A DNA stretch of 43,308 nucleotides, taken from assembly GCA_018714345.1 (NCBI GenBank), contig DVNO01000030.1:1-43308 (forward strand). Reading direction: 5' to 3'. The notes under the pieces were generated by a model. It made no database searches. It worked only from the letters and a program-made list of their open reading frames with translations, and was not told the origin of the DNA. This DNA is from Candidatus Enterousia avicola (GTDB lineage: Bacteria > Pseudomonadota > Alphaproteobacteria > Rs-D84). The position numbers and the translations under genes are program-made. Shown here in pieces: positions 1 to 9,159 of this stretch. How positions within the stretch are numbered: the first letter of the stretch is position 1; every line of letters begins with the position of its first letter.

Positions 1-16
1 TTATTTTAATTATTTT

Positions 17-367
17 CTATCTATCATGAGCGTTAAAGTTAGAAATCATTGTATTCTGTTCAACAGTTATATTAGACTGCCAGCCATCAAATAATTCCTG
101 TGCAACTTCAATATATTTTGGATTTATAACCAATTCTGGAACAGCATTTGTTTTTTTCGCATGATGCGTATATTTTATGCCGTACTTATCTAACAAGTTA
201 GCAATATTGATCATGATATCCATAGAATCACTTACGAACTTATTCTCTTTTTTATCGAAAAAAGCGAAGCTAGCCTTAGACTTTTTTGATATTTCATTTA
301 GTGCTTTTTGAACGGAACTTTTTTTATTTAATATATTTGTTGCAGAAATCAAATCAGTTTTTGACAT
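17..367 (-). CDS. hypothetical protein (116 aa)
   Basis: Complete ORF with ATG and TAG; no family recognised. Confidence 0.65.
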   Translation of the reverse strand: MSKTDLISATNILNKKSSVQKALNEISKKSKASFAFFDKKENKFVSDSMDIMINIANLLDKYGIKYTHHAKKTNAVPELVINPKYIEVAQELFDGWQSNITVEQNTMISNFNAHDR

Positions 368-430
368 TTTATCCTCTTTTTTCTCTTACCTGAATTATAT
401 CAAAAAAACAATAAACTGTCAAAAAACAAC

Positions 431-520
431 TGGCGGAGACGAAGGGATTCGAACCCTTGATACGGTTGCCCGTATACACGATTTCGAGTCGCGCGCATTC
501 GACCACTCTGCCACGTCTCC
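431..520 (-). tRNA. tRNA-Ser (anticodon CGA), CCA encoded
   Basis: Reverse complement GGAGACG...CTCGAAA anticodon loop...long variable arm...GGTTCGAATCC...CGTCTCCGCCA; 7-bp acceptor stem pairs. Confidence 0.95.
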
Positions 521-531
521 GACTGTGTGCA

Positions 532-559
532 ATTATACTTATTCGTAACTCTTTTGCAA
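532..559 (-). promoter_or_regulatory. sigma70-type promoter for tRNA-Ser(CGA)
   Basis: Minus strand TTGCAA-N16-TATAAT ending about 12 nt upstream of the tRNA. Confidence 0.6.
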
Positions 560-608
560 GGGCTTTATATTTGACTTTATTGTTCAAAAGAATAAAATAA
601 CCGTCGTT

Positions 609-950
609 ATGAAAAGTTTTAATGAGCAAGTTTATGATATAGTTGCAAGAATTCCCGCAGGACGTGTGGCAACTTTCGGACAAATTGCAAGAATGATTGG
701 ACGCCCCCGTATGGCCAGGTTTGTTGGTTATGCATCAAATAATAAAAACAGTTGGCATTTACCTTGGCACAGGGTTGTATTTAAAGACGGCAGTTTATGC
801 CAAGGATTTTTTGATGAACAATACAAACAATTGAAATCAGAAGGCGTAAAATTCGATAAAGACAAAAAAGTAAAAATGGCAGAATATCAATGGGACCCAG
901 AAAGAGATTCTGCACCGATGGATATAAAAGATTTTCCATTGGTTTTCTAA
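609..950 (+). CDS. alkyltransferase-like (ATL) protein, MGMT DNA-binding domain family
   Basis: MGMT fold sequence (RIPAGRVATFGQIARMIGRP...VGYA) with PWHRV in place of the catalytic PCHRV. Confidence 0.9.
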   Translation: MKSFNEQVYDIVARIPAGRVATFGQIARMIGRPRMARFVGYASNNKNSWHLPWHRVVFKDGSLCQGFFDEQYKQLKSEGVKFDKDKKVKMAEYQWDPERDSAPMDIKDFPLVF

Positions 951-979
951 AAAAGACGGAGCAAAAACCCCGTCTTTTA
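950..979. terminator. bidirectional intrinsic terminator
   Basis: AAAAGACGG...CCGTCTTTT hairpin between convergent genes. Confidence 0.7.
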
Positions 980-1705
980 CTTTGTTTTTTTATTTGATGA
1001 TTTCTTATGTAACTTTTCAGTAATTTCTGATTCTGACAGTTTTTGCAAACTTAAGAACCATGCCTTTACATCTAGAGTTTTATCTTTGTTGCTTATTCTT
1101 TTATTTAATTCATTGACCGTAGACGGTGCAGCGACCACCACATCATCGCCAGGTTGCCAATCGGCTGGGGTCGAAACGCCAAAAGCATCCGTTGTTTGCA
1201 AGGCTATTAGTGTACGTTTTATTTCTTCAAAATTTCGCCCTGTGGTTAAAGGATAATACAAAATAGTCCTTATAATACCATTTGGGTCTATAATAAACAC
1301 AGCTCGAACGGTTTTGTTGTTCGATTCATGGCTATGAAGCATCCCATATTTTTTTGCTATTTCCATGTTCATGTCGTCAATGATAGGGAAGGTTATTTCA
1401 ACATTAGTCCAATCGCGATAAGTTAAGTTTTTTATTGCCTCTATCCATGCCAGATGCCCCGTTAATGTTCCAACAGATAGCCCTATAAGCTCTGTATTTA
1501 AATCTTTAAACTCATTAATCATAGATTGAAATGTGATGAACTCGGTTGTGCAAACGGGGGTAAAATCTGCTGGATGAGAGAAAAGAATGACCCATTTGCC
1601 GGCATAATCTGACGGGAATTTTACTACTCCATTTGTAGTATTTGCAACGAATTCAGGGGCTTTGTCGCCTATCAAAGGCATTTGAAATATTGTGTCTTCT
1701 TGCAT
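977..1705 (-). CDS. peroxiredoxin, 1-Cys/Prx6-like (AhpC/TSA family)
   Basis: Motif HPADFTPVCTTEF and Prx6-like C-terminal half (IDPNGIIRTILYYPLTTGRNFEEI). Confidence 0.92.
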   Translation of the reverse strand: MQEDTIFQMPLIGDKAPEFVANTTNGVVKFPSDYAGKWVILFSHPADFTPVCTTEFITFQSMINEFKDLNTELIGLSVGTLTGHLAWIEAIKNLTYRDWTNVEITFPIIDDMNMEIAKKYGMLHSHESNNKTVRAVFIIDPNGIIRTILYYPLTTGRNFEEIKRTLIALQTTDAFGVSTPADWQPGDDVVVAAPSTVNELNKRISNKDKTLDVKAWFLSLQKLSESEITEKLHKKSSNKKTK

Positions 1706-1859
1706 AAATATCCTCCTTTTTCTACGAAAATGATTATACTTACAAGACCTATATAAAATAATAGGTGGCTAATCTTATTTGTGATAAAAATAAAAACTTT
1801 GTTCTTGATAAAAGCTAATAAGAAATTAATAATAAGTTGCAAAAGAAAAGGAAGAATAA

Positions 1860-2141
1860 ATGAAACGTTCTGATATAGTACGATCCATTCAAGTTCAGTT
1901 TAAGCATATGCGCGCATCTGATGCGGCCGCAATACTAGATACAGTTTCTGACCAAATGATAGAGGCGGTTTCTGCTGGTGATAGAATAGAAGTAAGGGGA
2001 TTTGGTACCTTTCAACCGCGTGCACGTGCAACAAAAATAGGCTATAACCCATGTACTGGCAAACCGATGCACTTGGAAGCAAGTACAACCATACTATTTA
2101 AACCCAGTCGTGAATTAACAAAAAGAATGAACGAGCATTAA
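1860..2141 (+). CDS. HU/IHF family DNA-binding protein, probably IHF beta-like
   Basis: RGFGTFQPRARATKIGYNPCTGKPMHLEAS...FKPSRELTKRMN. Confidence 0.88.
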   Translation: MKRSDIVRSIQVQFKHMRASDAAAILDTVSDQMIEAVSAGDRIEVRGFGTFQPRARATKIGYNPCTGKPMHLEASTTILFKPSRELTKRMNEH

Positions 2142-2142
2142 G

Positions 2143-3885
2143 ATGTTATTTGGTAAAAAATCTGGAATAAAGAATCATAATCGCGAACGCTACGATCGCA
2201 TACGCCGTCTGATGTGGATAAAGTGCGAGGCATGCGGACGCTTGGTATATTACAAAGACTATAAAACAAACCATTACATATGCCCACGTTGTGGTAAGGC
2301 TTTTATAATGACGCCAAAGCAACGGTTTGACTTGCTTTTTGATAACAATGAATGGAATCGTATAGATTTACCAATTGTATCAGACGATCCGTTGAACTTT
2401 GTTGATAGAAAGGCGTATAAGGACCGATTGGTTGAAGCACGTAACGATACAGGATACAACGATGCAATAACAACAGCCGATGGTGTTATTGGTGGAATCC
2501 CAACAACAATATGCGTTTTAAATGGCGATTTCTTACTAGGTTCTATGGGACGTGCAGCTGGCGATGGAATAATTGCCAGCATGGAGCACGCGATAGAAAA
2601 GAAACAGCCTTTTATAATGGTTACATGCAGTGGCGGTGCCCGTATGCAAGAGAACATATTGTCTTTAATGCAAATGGCACGTACAACTGTTGCAGTAAAC
2701 AAGCTACATAAAAATGGTATTCCGTACATTGTATTGTTAACGGATCCTACTTTTGGCGGGGTAACTGCCTCGTTCGCCATGCTGGGGGATATACACATTG
2801 CAGAAAAAGGTGCCCGTATAGGGTTTGCTGGAAGACGTGTAATAGAACAAAATATTCGTGAAAAATTACCTTCAAACTTCCAAACTGCAGAATACTTATA
2901 CGAACACGGAATGGTAGATATGGTTGTGCCCCGTGCAGAATTAAAGGGAAAGATAGAAAAAATTTTGAAAGTCTTAACAAAGCAGCCACATACACCTCGT
3001 GCTATCAATGTAAGCACACCTGCTTGTGACAACAAAAAAGTTCGCGGCATGGGTGAAAGCGAAGCTTATGATAAAGTATTGTTAGCAAGGAATGAGAATC
3101 GTCCACACTTCTTAGACTATATAAATGGAATAGTTGAAGATTGGACTTATCTTGCTGGTGATAGATTATTTGGCGAAGACCCAGCTATGTGCGGTGGAAT
3201 CGGTTACTGGCGTGATATTCCTGCGGTTATATTAGGACAAGAGAAGGGCCGAACGATAGAAACACGTCAATTTCATAGATTTGGAATGCCGAACCCAGAA
3301 GGCTATCGTAAAGCACAACGCTTGATGAGATTGGCAGAAAAATTCAAATTGCCTATTATCTCATTATTTGATACGGCAGGTGCTTTTGCTGGCAGTGCAG
3401 CAGAAGAGCGTGGTCAATCTCAAGCTATCGCCGCGACAATAGCAACAGGTTTAAGTGTAAACACTCCATACGTTGCCGTAAACGTAGGCGAGGGCGGCAG
3501 TGGTGGTGCAATTGCTATTGGAACCGGAGACAGGGTACTAATGCTAGAAAACACAATATATTCTGTAATCGCACCTGAATCATGTGCAAGTATTTTGTGG
3601 AAAGACAACAAATACAAGGCGGTCGCTGCAGAAGCCATGAAGTTAACAGCACGTGATATGTCTAATTTAAACGTGATAGATCAGATAGTGGCAGAACCAG
3701 CTGGTGGTGCACATACAGATTGGCAAACCACTATGGAATTATTAGCCAATGCAGTATCTGATCAAATACACGATTTGCAAAAAGCAAAGAAGGGTGATTA
3801 TACAGACCGTCGTGCAGAAAAGTTCTTGGCCATGACTCGCGATGTTGAAATATATCAACCAGAGCATGATACCGAAGACAAATAA
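2143..3885 (+). CDS. accDA: acetyl-CoA carboxylase carboxyltransferase, fused beta (AccD) and alpha (AccA) subunits
   Basis: N-terminal AccD zinc ribbon (CEACGRLVYYKDYKTNHYICPRCGKAF) and AccD core, then AccA (LAGDRLFGEDPAMCGGIGYW...QEKGRTIETRQFHRFGMPNPEGYRKAQRLM...GEGGSGGAIAI) in one 580-aa ORF. Confidence 0.95.
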   Translation: MLFGKKSGIKNHNRERYDRIRRLMWIKCEACGRLVYYKDYKTNHYICPRCGKAFIMTPKQRFDLLFDNNEWNRIDLPIVSDDPLNFVDRKAYKDRLVEARNDTGYNDAITTADGVIGGIPTTICVLNGDFLLGSMGRAAGDGIIASMEHAIEKKQPFIMVTCSGGARMQENILSLMQMARTTVAVNKLHKNGIPYIVLLTDPTFGGVTASFAMLGDIHIAEKGARIGFAGRRVIEQNIREKLPSNFQTAEYLYEHGMVDMVVPRAELKGKIEKILKVLTKQPHTPRAINVSTPACDNKKVRGMGESEAYDKVLLARNENRPHFLDYINGIVEDWTYLAGDRLFGEDPAMCGGIGYWRDIPAVILGQEKGRTIETRQFHRFGMPNPEGYRKAQRLMRLAEKFKLPIISLFDTAGAFAGSAAEERGQSQAIAATIATGLSVNTPYVAVNVGEGGSGGAIAIGTGDRVLMLENTIYSVIAPESCASILWKDNKYKAVAAEAMKLTARDMSNLNVIDQIVAEPAGGAHTDWQTTMELLANAVSDQIHDLQKAKKGDYTDRRAEKFLAMTRDVEIYQPEHDTEDK

Positions 3886-3888
3886 AAT

Positions 3889-3914
3889 AAAACGCCCATA
3901 AAGTTGGGCGTTTT
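3889..3914. terminator. intrinsic terminator after accDA
   Basis: AAAACGCCCA-taaagt-TGGGCGTTTT. Confidence 0.75.
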
Positions 3915-3935
3915 CTATTTTGTGAATTTTCCAGC

Positions 3936-3964
3936 TTGCATTTAAAAAACGATTTCTGTATAAT
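3936..3964 (+). promoter_or_regulatory. sigma70-type promoter for tRNA-Ser(GCT)
   Basis: TTGCAT-N17-TATAAT 18 nt before the tRNA. Confidence 0.65.
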
Positions 3965-3982
3965 ATGCGACGCAACCACGAC

Positions 3983-4071
3983 GGAGCGTTGGCAGAGTGG
4001 TAATGCAGCGGATTGCTAATCCGTGACCGTGTTATAGCGGTCCATAGGTTCGAGTCCTATACGCTCCGCCA
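3983..4071 (+). tRNA. tRNA-Ser (anticodon GCT), CCA encoded
   Basis: GGAGCGT...CGGATTGCTAATCCG...long variable arm...GGTTCGAGTCC...ACGCTCCGCCA. Confidence 0.96.
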
Positions 4072-4155
4072 GTTCTGCATTTCAAGAACATGACAATAAA
4101 GTTCATAAATTTTTACTGTTGTCGCTAAGTTGCTTTTTAAAGGCAAGCTTTTCGT

Positions 4156-4184
4156 TTGCAATAATTTCAATATTTAATTATCAT
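4156..4184 (+). promoter_or_regulatory. putative sigma70-type promoter of cysS
   Basis: TTGCAA-N17-TATCAT upstream of the cysS ATG. Confidence 0.5.
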
Positions 4185-4210
4185 TTAATCATCGTACAAA
4201 GGAAGCGCAT

Positions 4211-5638
4211 ATGACAATCAGATTATTTAATACTATGTCTAGAAAACTTGAAGAATTTAAACCATTAACACCTGGTAAAATGGGATTTTATTCTTGCGGT
4301 CCGACTGTTTATCACTATGCGCACATCGGCAATCTGCGCACGATGATACACAATGATATTTTAAAACGTATATTTATAGAAAATGGTTACGATGTACACC
4401 ATGTTATGAATATAACTGATGTTGGTCATTTAACTAGTGACGATGCAGATAGCGGTGAAGATAAAATGGAAAAAGGGGCTGCGCGAGACCATAAGTCAGT
4501 CTGGGATATAGCCAAATTTTACACAGATGAATTTCTACGTGATTATGATGATTTGAATATAATTAGGCCAACGGACATGCCGCGTGCAACAGATTATATT
4601 GCGGAACAAATTAATTTAGTAAAAAAACTTGAGGATTTGGGGTATACATATGAAATCCCTGGCGACGGCATTTACTATGACACCAGCAAATTTGCGGCCT
4701 ATGGCCAATTAACAGGTGGGTCATTGGCTGGAAATAAAGCGGGGGCTCGTGTTGAATATAACTCTGGCAAAAGAAATCCTACAGATTTTGCACTATGGAA
4801 GTTTTCTCCAAAAGACGAAAAACGTCAAATGGAATGGGACAGCCCATGGGGTGTTGGTTTCCCCGGCTGGCACGCAGAATGCAGTGCGATGAGCATGAAA
4901 TTGCTGGGCAATCACTTTGACATTCATACAGGGGGCGAAGACTTGTCCAGGGTCCACCACACTAATGAAATTGCGCAGTCAGAGCCTATTACTGGGGCAC
5001 CGTGGGTAACTTATTGGGTACACTTCAGCTTTTTGGTTGATAAATCTGGCGAGAAAATGAGCAAATCCAAAGGTGAATTCCTTGGTTTAGAAGCGGTCCG
5101 CAAACGTGGCTATGATTCTATGATATACCGGTATTTGATTTTATTGGGACATTATCAAACCCAATTAGCTTTTTCTTGGGAAGCTATGGACGCAGCAGCA
5201 GCAGGTTATAAAAACATAGTTCGTAAAGTTGCAGAAATACTTGCTAATCCAGCCCCCGGCGAGTTTGTGCAAGACAACTTTGATGCATGGCATGAAAAGA
5301 TTTTAGCACCTGTTTCTGATAATATGAAAACAGCCGAGGCGTTAGTTCAAGTCCAAGAGCTTTTGCGGGACGCTTCTACAAATGCTTCGACAAAAATTGC
5401 TTTGTTTGAGTTCATTGATCGTCTTTTGGGGTTGCAGTTCATAGACAGAGCTAAAAAATTAAACGATTTAGAATCTGAAGAAGCGCCAGCCGAAATACAA
5501 CAATTGGTAAAAGACCGTAGCGATGCCAAGGCTGCTAAAGATTGGGCAAAAGCAGACGAAATTCGTGCAAAGATTGATTCTGCTGGTTGGTCTGTTATTG
5601 ACACAAAAGACGGCACAAAAGTTGTAAGAAAAAATTAG
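4211..5638 (+). CDS. cysS: cysteine--tRNA ligase
   Basis: SCGPTVYHYAHIGNLRT, GWHAECSAM, GEDLSRVHHTNEIAQSE, KMSKSKGE motifs. Confidence 0.97.
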   Translation: MTIRLFNTMSRKLEEFKPLTPGKMGFYSCGPTVYHYAHIGNLRTMIHNDILKRIFIENGYDVHHVMNITDVGHLTSDDADSGEDKMEKGAARDHKSVWDIAKFYTDEFLRDYDDLNIIRPTDMPRATDYIAEQINLVKKLEDLGYTYEIPGDGIYYDTSKFAAYGQLTGGSLAGNKAGARVEYNSGKRNPTDFALWKFSPKDEKRQMEWDSPWGVGFPGWHAECSAMSMKLLGNHFDIHTGGEDLSRVHHTNEIAQSEPITGAPWVTYWVHFSFLVDKSGEKMSKSKGEFLGLEAVRKRGYDSMIYRYLILLGHYQTQLAFSWEAMDAAAAGYKNIVRKVAEILANPAPGEFVQDNFDAWHEKILAPVSDNMKTAEALVQVQELLRDASTNASTKIALFEFIDRLLGLQFIDRAKKLNDLESEEAPAEIQQLVKDRSDAKAAKDWAKADEIRAKIDSAGWSVIDTKDGTKVVRKN

Positions 5639-5648
5639 ATATCATCGA

Positions 5649-5675
5649 ACGCCCAGAAAAATTCTTTCTGGGTGT
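5649..5675 (+). terminator. intrinsic terminator after cysS
   Basis: ACGCCCAGAAA-aattc-TTTCTGGGTGT followed by AAAAATG; hairpin clear, U-tract weak. Confidence 0.45.
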
Positions 5676-5751
5676 AAAAATGTTTAAAAATATCTTGAAA
5701 TTAGGGGCATTTTAGTGTATATTGCACCCCAGCAACTATAAGGAACGTTCT

Positions 5752-6279
5752 ATGAATTACCCATACATGCCAAAGTCCACAGCTTTGTGGCTGATTGAAA
5801 ATACGTCATTGACGTTTGAGCAAATTGCAGAGTTTTGTGGTTTGCACGAATTAGAAGTAAAAAATATTGCAGATGCGGAAACATCAAAGATTCAAGGTTT
5901 AAACCCAATTTTAAATGGGCAATTGACCAGGGAAGATATCGAACGTTGCGAGGCAGACCCAGACGCACGCCTGCAATTACGCGAAGAAATTGTAACAGCA
6001 CAAAAAGCGCAGAATAAGAAGGGTGTTGGTTATACACCTAAACTACATCGTCAAAATCGTTTGGGGGGCATCCTGTGGATTTTAAAGAATTATCCAGAAT
6101 TGTCTGATGGTCAGGTAGCCCGCTTAATGCGCAGCACAAATCCAACGGTTGCATCCGTTCGAAACAAAACTCACAAATCATATTCATTGATTCAGATTCA
6201 AAGCCCGATAGTTTTGGGTTTAGTGTCAGAGTCCGCATTACATGATGCGGTTGCCAAAGCAAGAAAACAAAAACAATAA
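5752..6279 (+). CDS. DUF1013 family protein (TrcR-like cell-cycle transcriptional regulator)
   Basis: MNYPYMPKSTALWLIENTSLTFEQIAEFCGLHELEVKNIAD resembles the alphaproteobacterial DUF1013 family; ATG at 5752 has an AGGAAC RBS, so the track start at TTG 5722 is rejected. Confidence 0.85.
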   Translation: MNYPYMPKSTALWLIENTSLTFEQIAEFCGLHELEVKNIADAETSKIQGLNPILNGQLTREDIERCEADPDARLQLREEIVTAQKAQNKKGVGYTPKLHRQNRLGGILWILKNYPELSDGQVARLMRSTNPTVASVRNKTHKSYSLIQIQSPIVLGLVSESALHDAVAKARKQKQ

Positions 6280-6306
6280 ACTATAAAACACATCGAGGGT
6301 TTGTTT

Positions 6307-8391
6307 ATGGCTAAGAAATTGGACGAAGCAACCAAGTTATTGATTGAGTCTTTACCTGAAAATTTACAAAAATTGGCTAGCAATGCTGTAGAAGTTGGCT
6401 ATCTTTCACAGATGGATTTCACGGCAGCTACTGAAGCGGACGAAATTCCGGCAGAAGAGCAAGAAGAAGTTCTTGATTTTTTCCAACAAGATTTGGGACT
6501 GGAAATATTGGAAACAGATAACTATTCCAAAAACTTGGAAAAGTACTATGACGACGATGACTCAGACAATCAGCTAGACAAGACTCGCAATTTACTTAAT
6601 GCGGACGCGGAACAAGTAGATGTAAACGATGATGACTATGACCACTATGCGAAACAGCTGGAGCGTAGTCAGACGGGTAATTTAGTTCTTGGCGTTCAAG
6701 ATTCCGTTCAATCTTATTTGAAACAAATTGGTACAGTTCAGTTATTGACGGCAGCGGGTGAAGTTGCTATTGCACAAAGGATAGAAGCAGCGTCTAGACT
6801 TATGGTATATGGCCTATGTGAAAGTCCCATGACGATTAAGGCGATGCTTGACTGGTATCAGCAGCTATTAAATGAAGACATTCGCTTACGTTACATAGTT
6901 AATTTGGAAGTGATGTATTCCAGTGATGCCGAGCAAAAATCTTTGGCGGCAATTTCAGAGACTTTAAAATCCAAGGGCGTAGAGCATGTAGACGATTTAG
7001 ATGACGATGATTTGGATGACTTGGAAGAGTCTACAATGTCTGATGACGAAGATGACGAGGATGATGAAGACGAAGAAGACGGAATAAAGAAAGAGGACAC
7101 CCCACGTGGGACGTCTGGTGTTCCGATTCCTGTTATGGAAGATGCCTTAATGCCGATGGTTATGGAATTATTCGGCAAGATAAAGAAAATATTTAACAGC
7201 ATGCAGAAGCTACAAGCAAAACGTTTGGAAAACTTGGAAACATCATCCAAACCAGACGAAGCATTGGAAAAAAAGTATGCAAAAATGCGTGTAGAGCTAT
7301 TTGAACACGTAAGCAAGATCCGTTTAAACGACGACAGAATTGCCGAAATTTTAGAGCAATTGACTAAACGTGACCAATTATTAATGGGATTAGAAGGTAA
7401 GTTACTGCGTTTAGCAATGGCGAACAAGATAAAGCGCGAAGACTTCTTAGCCGAATATACTGGGAACGAAATAAACCGCAATTGGGTAAAGAAGCTAATG
7501 CGCAGTAAAAACCCTGCATGGGCAAACTTTGCTAAGAACCATGAAAAAGATATTTTAAAGATACAAGAAGATATAACTGCCATAGCGCATGAGACAGGTC
7601 AACCAACCGCGGAATATAAAAAGGTTGTAGAACTTGTGCGCCGTGGTCAAGCTGAGGCTGCCCGCGCAAAACGAGAAATGATAGAAGCAAACTTGCGCTT
7701 GGTAATTAAGTTTGCAAAGAAATCTAGCAATCGTGGTTTAGGTCTTGATTTCTCTGACTTAGTACAAGACGGGAACATAGGTTTGATGAAGGCGGTTGAT
7801 AAATTTGATTATAGGTTAGGTAATAAGTTCTCTACTTACGCGACGAATTGGATTCAACAGGGAATATCTCGTAGCATAGCGGATCAGGCACGTACAATTC
7901 GTATACCTGTACATATGATTGACAATATACACAAAATTCAGCGTGCTACACGTCAGTTTATGCACAAGTATGGGCGTCAACCGACTCCAGAAGAATTATC
8001 TAAGATTATCTACTTGCCAGTAGATAAAATACACAAGGCGCTAAAAGTTAATTTAAAGCCTATATCGTTAGAAGCACCCGTTGGCTCAGAAGACGACAGC
8101 AGCCGAATTGAAATTATTGCGGACGAAACAGCTAAGAATCCGTTTGTTTCGGCAGCACAGAAAAATTTGCGCAAAATTGTTACACAGATTTTATCTGAAT
8201 TAGACCCAAAAGAAGAAACAGTTCTACGTCAACGTTTTGGCATGAGCACAAATAAAACAAGTACTTTGGAAGAAGTCGGCGAATATATTGGGGTTACACG
8301 TGAACGTATTCGTCAGATTGAGCAAAAGGCTTTGAATAAGTTAAAGCACCCGACACGTGCACGTAAGTTACGCAGCTTCTTAGAAGACTGA
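6307..8391 (+). CDS. rpoD: RNA polymerase sigma factor RpoD (sigma70)
   Basis: Region 2 (GLDFSDLVQDGNIGLMKAVDKFDYRLGNKFSTYATNWIQQGISRSIADQARTIRIPVHM) and region 4 (LDPKEETVLRQRFG...TLEEVGEYIGVTRERIRQIEQKALNKL); ATG at 6307. Confidence 0.97.
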   Translation: MAKKLDEATKLLIESLPENLQKLASNAVEVGYLSQMDFTAATEADEIPAEEQEEVLDFFQQDLGLEILETDNYSKNLEKYYDDDDSDNQLDKTRNLLNADAEQVDVNDDDYDHYAKQLERSQTGNLVLGVQDSVQSYLKQIGTVQLLTAAGEVAIAQRIEAASRLMVYGLCESPMTIKAMLDWYQQLLNEDIRLRYIVNLEVMYSSDAEQKSLAAISETLKSKGVEHVDDLDDDDLDDLEESTMSDDEDDEDDEDEEDGIKKEDTPRGTSGVPIPVMEDALMPMVMELFGKIKKIFNSMQKLQAKRLENLETSSKPDEALEKKYAKMRVELFEHVSKIRLNDDRIAEILEQLTKRDQLLMGLEGKLLRLAMANKIKREDFLAEYTGNEINRNWVKKLMRSKNPAWANFAKNHEKDILKIQEDITAIAHETGQPTAEYKKVVELVRRGQAEAARAKREMIEANLRLVIKFAKKSSNRGLGLDFSDLVQDGNIGLMKAVDKFDYRLGNKFSTYATNWIQQGISRSIADQARTIRIPVHMIDNIHKIQRATRQFMHKYGRQPTPEELSKIIYLPVDKIHKALKVNLKPISLEAPVGSEDDSSRIEIIADETAKNPFVSAAQKNLRKIVTQILSELDPKEETVLRQRFGMSTNKTSTLEEVGEYIGVTRERIRQIEQKALNKLKHPTRARKLRSFLED

Positions 8392-8394
8392 TAT

Positions 8395-8418
8395 TCCCGC
8401 CTTTTTGGGCGGGATTTT
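8395..8418 (+). terminator. intrinsic terminator after rpoD
   Basis: TCCCGCC-ttttt-GGGCGGGATTTTCTT. Confidence 0.75.
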
Positions 8419-8440
8419 CTTAAACAACAATGGAGGTATC

Positions 8441-9130
8441 ATGTTAAAAAAAGGACATATTATTGCCTTAGAAGGTACGGATAAAGCAGGAAAACATACT
8501 CAGGTATTAAAAATTATAAACTATTTAAAAGGACGAGGTATTCCAGCAGAAACACTTGATTTCCCACAGTACAACTCCTTTTTTGGTCATTTAATAACAG
8601 ATTATTTAAATGGAAAATTTGGTGAAACGCGAAATCTGCCAGCAGAATATACAATGCTGCCGTATGCGTTAGATCGTCTGCAATGCCAACCACAAATAAA
8701 GAAATGGTTAGCCGATGGCAAGTGGGTTATTCTTGACAGGTATACATATAGTAACTCTTTTTCAGTTGCTAAATATCCACAAGAACAATGGAAGCAAAAA
8801 ATACAATTTATGGAGGATCTGGAATTTAACCAATTAGGGATAATAAAACCCGATCATAATATTTATTTATATCTTGACCCAAAAATATCATATAACATGC
8901 GTTCAACAGGATTAAAACCTTATCAAAAAGGGCAACCAGATATTCATGAAAGAGATCTTAAATTATTGTATGACGTATCTAACGTGTACAAAGAAATCGC
9001 TACATCAAATCCAAGCCAATGGACGATAATAAACGAGATACTTCCAAACAATCAAAGAATGAATATAGAAGAAGTATTTGCACGACTGCACCCAGTAATC
9101 GACAGTCTTATAAAATCTTATTCCAAATAA
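8441..9130 (+). CDS. tmk: thymidylate (dTMP) kinase
   Basis: P-loop EGTDKAGKHTQ, DRYTYSNSF (DR[YT] motif), PDHNIYLYLDP; ATG at 8441 after TGGAGG RBS. Confidence 0.85.
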   Translation: MLKKGHIIALEGTDKAGKHTQVLKIINYLKGRGIPAETLDFPQYNSFFGHLITDYLNGKFGETRNLPAEYTMLPYALDRLQCQPQIKKWLADGKWVILDRYTYSNSFSVAKYPQEQWKQKIQFMEDLEFNQLGIIKPDHNIYLYLDPKISYNMRSTGLKPYQKGQPDIHERDLKLLYDVSNVYKEIATSNPSQWTIINEILPNNQRMNIEEVFARLHPVIDSLIKSYSK

Positions 9131-9135
9131 AAATT

Positions 9136-9158
9136 AAAGTCCCTTTTCAAGGGACTTT
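9136..9158. terminator. bidirectional terminator
   Basis: AAAGTCCC-ttttcaa-GGGACTTT between convergent genes. Confidence 0.75.
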
Positions 9159-9159
9159 A

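Noticed and set aside
369-683. 104-aa ORF
   Set aside because: Runs across the tRNA-Ser gene and into the ATL gene
2274-3050. 258-aa antisense ORF
   Set aside because: Lies fully inside accDA on the opposite strand; no RBS or family
6891-7583. 230-aa antisense ORF with poly-Ser run
   Set aside because: Antisense to the acidic Asp/Glu-rich part of rpoD; Ser run is the complement of GAT/GAC/GAA codons
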